In this document: one piece after another, positions 60,899 through 64,000 of the stretch
Layout of the letters: each line of letters opens with the position of its first letter
Numbering within the stretch: the stretch's first letter is position 1
Assembly (NCBI RefSeq): GCF_022836435.1
Contig: NZ_BQXC01000001.1
Span: 1,686,121-1,750,120 of the forward strand
DNA from: Nitrosomonas sp. PY1
GTDB taxonomy: Bacteria; Pseudomonadota; Gammaproteobacteria; Burkholderiales; Nitrosomonadaceae
DNA: 64,000 bases
Direction of reading: 5' to 3'
Position numbers and translations under genes: made by a program
Notes under the pieces: model-generated
Told to the model about the DNA's origin: nothing
The model's input: only the letters and a program-made list of their open reading frames with translations
Databases searched by the model: none

Positions 60899-60974
60899 TC
60901 CCTGATAGCTCAGTCGGTAGAGCGACGGACTGTTAATCCGCAGGTCCCAGGTTCGAGCCCTGGTCGGGGAGCCA
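60899..60974 (+). tRNA. tRNA-Asn (anticodon GTT)
   Basis: 76 nt, all arms found by eye. The acceptor stem TCCCTGA pairs with TCGGGGA, followed by G and an encoded CCA. The D loop is AGTCGGTAGA; the anticodon loop CTGTTAA gives GTT; the T loop is TTCGAGC in GGTTCGAGCCC. The 3' end is immediately followed by an integrase relic, a common attachment pattern. Confidence 0.97.
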
Positions 60975-60975
60975 T

Positions 60976-61490
60976 TTAACTCAGAGAGTTAGCTGACTTA
61001 AAGCTCTGATTAACATCTTTAGCGTGACAAGAACGTGACAGCGGAATTACTTTGCTGTCTCTTCCCGTTTCAATCCTAGACGCTGCAAACGCAAGATTCT
61101 CAGTCGCAAACTTGGCATAACGATCCACCATATTGCGTGATTTCCAGCCGCCCAAGTCTTTTAGTTCATCACAGCTCGTTCCAGCCTGCCGATGCCATGA
61201 AGCCCAGGTATGCCGTAAATCATGAAATCGGAAATCTTCCAATCCTGCTTTCTTAATCGCATTCATCCAAGCCGTATTGGTTAAATCCCAAAGAATCGGC
61301 TGATTGCGATAAGTAAAACAAAACTGCTCATGCTTACCCACTTGTTCCTGTAAAACTAATATCGCATCCGCATTTAACGGAACGCCTCTCGGCGTGCCAT
61401 TTTTAGTACGACAACCATGCAGTATGTCGATCTAAATCGACTCGATTCCACTCCAATCCGGTTATCTCACGCGCCCGGCAATCTGCTTCG
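60976..61490 (-). pseudogene. Tyrosine recombinase (phage/ICE-type integrase) relic next to tRNA-Asn
   Basis: The C-terminal catalytic half is readable. 61418-60976 has GTPRGVPLNADAILVLQEQV, then FRFHDLRHTWASWHRQAGT (H-x-x-R), LGGWKS and the Tyr nucleophile in MVDRYAKFA. Upstream, CRAREITGLEWNRVDLDRHT (with the first catalytic Arg region) is in a different frame, so there is a frameshift near 61415. The N-terminal half is missing: the relic is cut at about 61490 by the IS3 element. The stop codon lies 2 nt from the tRNA 3' end. Confidence 0.82.
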
Positions 61491-61562
61491 GTAATCCCCC
61501 CAAAATTAGAGGAGCAAAGCAGTAGAATTTTCTATTAATTTATAAAGACAGGAAATTCTACG

Positions 61563-61829
61563 ATGAAGAAGTCAAGATTTAGTGACAGTCAGATCATGGC
61601 GATACTGAAGCAGGCTGAGGCAGGCGTTCCGGTGCCTGAATTGTGCCGTGAACATGGCATGAGTAATGCGACGTTTTATAAATGGCGCAGCAGATATGGC
61701 GGCATGGATGCGTCGATGATAGCCCGGCTCAAGGAACTGGAAGAAGAGAATAAGCAGTTGAAGAAGATGTATGCCGAGGAACGGTTAAAATCCGAGTTAC
61801 GCAAGGAGGCACTCGAAAAAAAGTGGTAG
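61563..61829 (+). CDS. IS3 family transposase OrfA
   Basis: 88 residues with the helix-turn-helix of Tnp_1/HTH_8 type: RFSDSQIMAILKQAEAGVPV, then CREHGMSNATFYKWRSRYGG. A leucine-zipper-like end follows (LKELEEENKQLKKMYAEERL). It provides DNA binding for the element. It overlaps the start of orfB by a few bases, as is normal for IS3 members, where frameshifting joins the two. Confidence 0.88.
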   Translation: MKKSRFSDSQIMAILKQAEAGVPVPELCREHGMSNATFYKWRSRYGGMDASMIARLKELEEENKQLKKMYAEERLKSELRKEALEKKW

Positions 61830-62653
61830 CGCCCAGGCGGCGGCGCGACATGGCTAAACAGCTTGTTCAGCAGGGAAAGGTTAGTATCCGCCTGGCTTGC
61901 GAAACTTATGGTGTCAGCGAGACGTGTTACCGTTATCAAGCTAAACTCAGTACGGATAACTGTCTAATTGCTGATTGACTGTTTCGGTTGACACATCACC
62001 AACGAAACTGGGGGTTTGGTTTATGTTTTCTGTATTTGCGCAACGTGAAAGGTTTTTCCTGGAATCACAAGCGTGTTTACCGTATTTATCGGGAACTGGA
62101 GCTGAATATGCGGATCAAGCCGAAAAAGCGGCTCAAACGTGACAAGCCGGAAATGCTGGCGGTACCGTTAGCAATCAATGAAACCTGGTCAATGGACTTT
62201 ATGCATGATCAACTGGGGAATGGCAGCAGCTTTCGGTTACTCAATATACTGGACGACTGTAACCGTGAGGGGTTAGGTATCGAAGTGGATTTCTCCTTGT
62301 TTGCGCAACGCGTCATACGCACACTGGAGCACCTGATCGAATGGCGCGGCAAACCCAAACGGATTCGCTGTGACAACGGCCCTGAATACATCAGCGGCGT
62401 ACTCGCTGTCTGGGCGGCAAAAAACGGCATACAGCTGGAGTTCATACAACCCGGAAAACCTCAGCAAAACGCATACATTGAACGTTACAACAGAACTGTA
62501 CGGTACGACTGGCTGAGCCATCACCGCTTTGAATCAATCGCCGATGTTCAGGACTTTGCAACTCAATGGTTGTAGATTTATAACCATGAACGGCCTAACA
62601 TGGCCATTGGAGGAATCACACCAAAACAAAAACTCGATCAATTAAAACATTAA
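61826..62653 (+). pseudogene. IS3 family transposase OrfB with two in-frame stops
   Basis: The rve integrase core is readable: [14 protein letters not shown] (first Asp), [14 protein letters not shown] (second Asp) and [20 protein letters not shown] (Glu). Reading through from 61826 in one frame meets TGA at 61976-61978 ([16 protein letters not shown]) and TAG at 62573-62575 (TQWL-stop-IYNHERPNM), then TAA at 62651. Relatives have Trp at or next to both places, so both stops look like TGG-to-TGA and TGG-to-TAG changes. The copy should be dead. Confidence 0.83.
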
Positions 62654-62867
62654 CTCTACTTTTAACTTCGGTTAATAATGGGAGGATTACCCCACTACAT
62701 TTTTCTTACAGAAAAATTCTTCAAAAACTGCTATCTTGTAACTTGTGCATTAGCAGCTCCCCGTGTTACTTGAGCGGGTTCCCGTCTAACTGGTAATCGG
62801 TACGAATGTCTCAATTATTTTTATTTGTTTTTTGAACTAACCATGTATAGGGAAGAATGAAAACATC

Positions 62868-63410
62868 ATGTTTCACGCTGTAATGATAATGCTTGTTGTT
62901 TTGTCTCTTTTTTTTCTCAGTGCTTGCGCGTCAAATGAGCCATATATCAAGCATAATACAAAAACTGAAGAAGTAATAAATGAAAAAGACTTACCTCCTA
63001 AAGTTTCGCAGGCTTTATCAAAGGAATACAGCAAGGAAGGATTAGTCTATAAGCGAAAACGAAAAGATGGCGTAACTGGTTACGTGATAGAATATAAAAA
63101 AGACAAGGAGAAGTTCGCTATCGCATATAGCGAAGATGGAAAACTCCTAAAAGAAGAAAAAGAAATAGAATTCTCAGATATACCTCGTAGTATCAGAACA
63201 TCTGTTGACAAAAAAATATCCTCATATTATCCCGGCTACAAAATTATCTCAGTCGAAAAGGCTTACATACATCAAGAGATGTTATTGGAAATTGTTTTCT
63301 CCCATCCAGAATCCGAAACAGGACTTGTTGAAGCAGCTTTCGGATATCGTACTGGTACCTTTAGAGAGTTTATAAATATAAAAATGGAATCCATCGAAAC
63401 TCTTTACTAA
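62868..63410 (+). CDS. Lipoprotein with PepSY-like repeats, unknown function
   Basis: 180 residues. Signal peptide and lipobox LSAC (FFLSACASNE). The mature part is rich in Lys and Glu and shows two repeats of a PepSY/DUF2874-type pattern: LPPKVSQALSKEYSKEGLVY and IPRSIRTSVDKKISSYYPGY, each followed by beta strands. Such proteins are periplasmic and may bind or inhibit partners. The start has GGGAAGA somewhat far upstream (11 nt). It precedes a DUF2490 gene by 32 nt, so they may form one transcript. Confidence 0.7.
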   Translation: MFHAVMIMLVVLSLFFLSACASNEPYIKHNTKTEEVINEKDLPPKVSQALSKEYSKEGLVYKRKRKDGVTGYVIEYKKDKEKFAIAYSEDGKLLKEEKEIEFSDIPRSIRTSVDKKISSYYPGYKIISVEKAYIHQEMLLEIVFSHPESETGLVEAAFGYRTGTFREFINIKMESIETLY

Positions 63411-63442
63411 AACGTTAGTCACCATTGATACTCTTATAATTT

Positions 63443-64000
63443 GTGAAGGTTCGCTTACGTCTATTTGTTACATTTCTGATCTTTAGCGGTAGTGTTTGCG
63501 CAGAAACACAATCGAATTATGGAATCCGGTCCCAAATATCTATAACCAAAGCTGTATCCGGTCGATGGGATGTGAATTTTTATGGCTCGGATAGCGCTCT
63601 CATAGATGAAAAATCTCATGGGCACGAGAAATCACTCTCTGATTTGCAGCAAATGTTCCAAGTCAGTCCAATTTATAAATATAGTCCTAATTTTAATTTT
63701 GTCTTTTTAGGTTATACCTATCAAGGATCTGGTTTTTTCTTAAAGGACTCTGCTTATGAGAACCGACTCTTCCAGCAAGTTGTTTATAGAAAAAATTCAG
63801 ATTTTGGAGTGTTTACTCATCGAGTGCGTCTTGAAACAAGATTTATTCAGAATGAAGAACCTAATGAATCGCTAGTAAGCACAAGGCTTCGTTATCAGCT
63901 TGGATTTCTCATGCCACTAAAAGGCGACAGAATAGAGAATGGAAAATTTTACTTAAATGCTTACAATGAATTTTTCTTCAACCTCACAGGAGCTGGGAAT
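63443..64000 (+). CDS. DUF2490 family outer-membrane beta-barrel protein, 3' partial
   Basis: Reads from a GTG at 63443 to the end of the window (186 codons, no stop). Signal peptide KVRLRLFVTFLIFSGSVCA. The mature part alternates strands as in DUF2490 porin-like proteins: GRWDVNFYGSDSAL, NFVFLGYTYQGSGFFL, THRVRLETRFIQ, STRLRYQLGFLMPL, NAYNEFFFNL. The family is predicted to sit in the outer membrane; function unknown. The GTG start is inferred from the signal peptide; no strong ribosome-binding site is seen. Confidence 0.7.
   Translation, partial: MKVRLRLFVTFLIFSGSVCAETQSNYGIRSQISITKAVSGRWDVNFYGSDSALIDEKSHGHEKSLSDLQQMFQVSPIYKYSPNFNFVFLGYTYQGSGFFLKDSAYENRLFQQVVYRKNSDFGVFTHRVRLETRFIQNEEPNESLVSTRLRYQLGFLMPLKGDRIENGKFYLNAYNEFFFNLTGAGN

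Larger units (their letters stand above)
61491..62691 (+). mobile_element. IS3 family insertion sequence, inactivated
   Basis: Ends marked by short inverted repeats: TAATCCCCCCA at the left, and TAATCCTCCCA when the right end is read in reverse. About 1.2 kb with orfA and a doubly interrupted orfB. Inserted in or next to the integrase relic; no target duplication identified. Confidence 0.75.

Overview
The window looks like chromosome of a moderately AT-rich betaproteobacterium. Gene content and order (leuS-lptE-holA, uvrA facing an MFS gene and ssb, xseB-ispA-dxs, FolE2, DUF3422, many ISs) suggest a Nitrosomonas-type ammonia oxidiser. This is inference: no amo or hao gene lies here to prove it.

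Layout. 1-1.8 kb: 3' end of a secreted RTX protein, probably a haem-peroxidase type. 1.9-3.7 kb: NarL/NarX-like two-component pair. 4.2-7.8 kb: glycogen phosphorylase and glucokinase. 8.0-9.6 kb: HerA-like ATPase. 9.7-11.3 kb: two secreted proteins (LamG and unknown). 11.8-16.1 kb: leuS-lptE-holA. 16.2-20.4 kb: dodecin, M48 lipoprotease, VOC protein, CheW and a chemoreceptor. 20.6-24.0 kb: an operon of retropepsin-like lipoprotein, transglutaminase-like 7-TM protein and ATP-grasp ligase. 24.0-27.6 kb: secreted protein, lipoyl-E3 and proA. 28.1-30.4 kb: CLC channel and a BamE-like lipoprotein. 30.7-33.1 kb: gnd-zwf. 33.5-35.1 kb: lipase and DUF2959.

35.2-42.7 kb is the most interesting part. 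Seven tightly packed minus-strand genes encode a GNAT-type acyltransferase, a MobA-like nucleotidyltransferase, LptF- and LptG-like permeases, a CDP-alcohol phosphatidyltransferase fused to a nucleotidyltransferase-like region, a diacylglycerol/sphingoid-type lipid kinase and a second nucleotidyltransferase. Together they read as a dedicated pathway that builds, phosphorylates and exports an unusual membrane lipid. The set recalls the bacterial ceramide/ceramide-phosphoglycerate locus.

43-57.8 kb: xseB-ispA-dxs (isoprenoids), folE2, murJ, an unknown membrane protein, ssb with a YajR-like MFS transporter, uvrA with glycerate kinase, and DUF3422. 57.8-62.7 kb is a scarred mobile region: an IS1595 transposase cut by an IS1182 element, whose own transposase is frameshifted; an IS3 relic; tRNA-Asn with a broken tyrosine integrase abutting its 3' end; and an IS3 copy with two Trp-to-stop mutations. 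62.9-64 kb: a lipoprotein and the start of a DUF2490 outer-membrane protein.

Carbon flow can be read across the window. GlgP and Glk feed glucose phosphates into Zwf and Gnd, giving NADPH and pentose phosphates, while Dxs and IspA draw triose/pyruvate into isoprenoids. No CRISPR array, rRNA operon or riboswitch was recognised.
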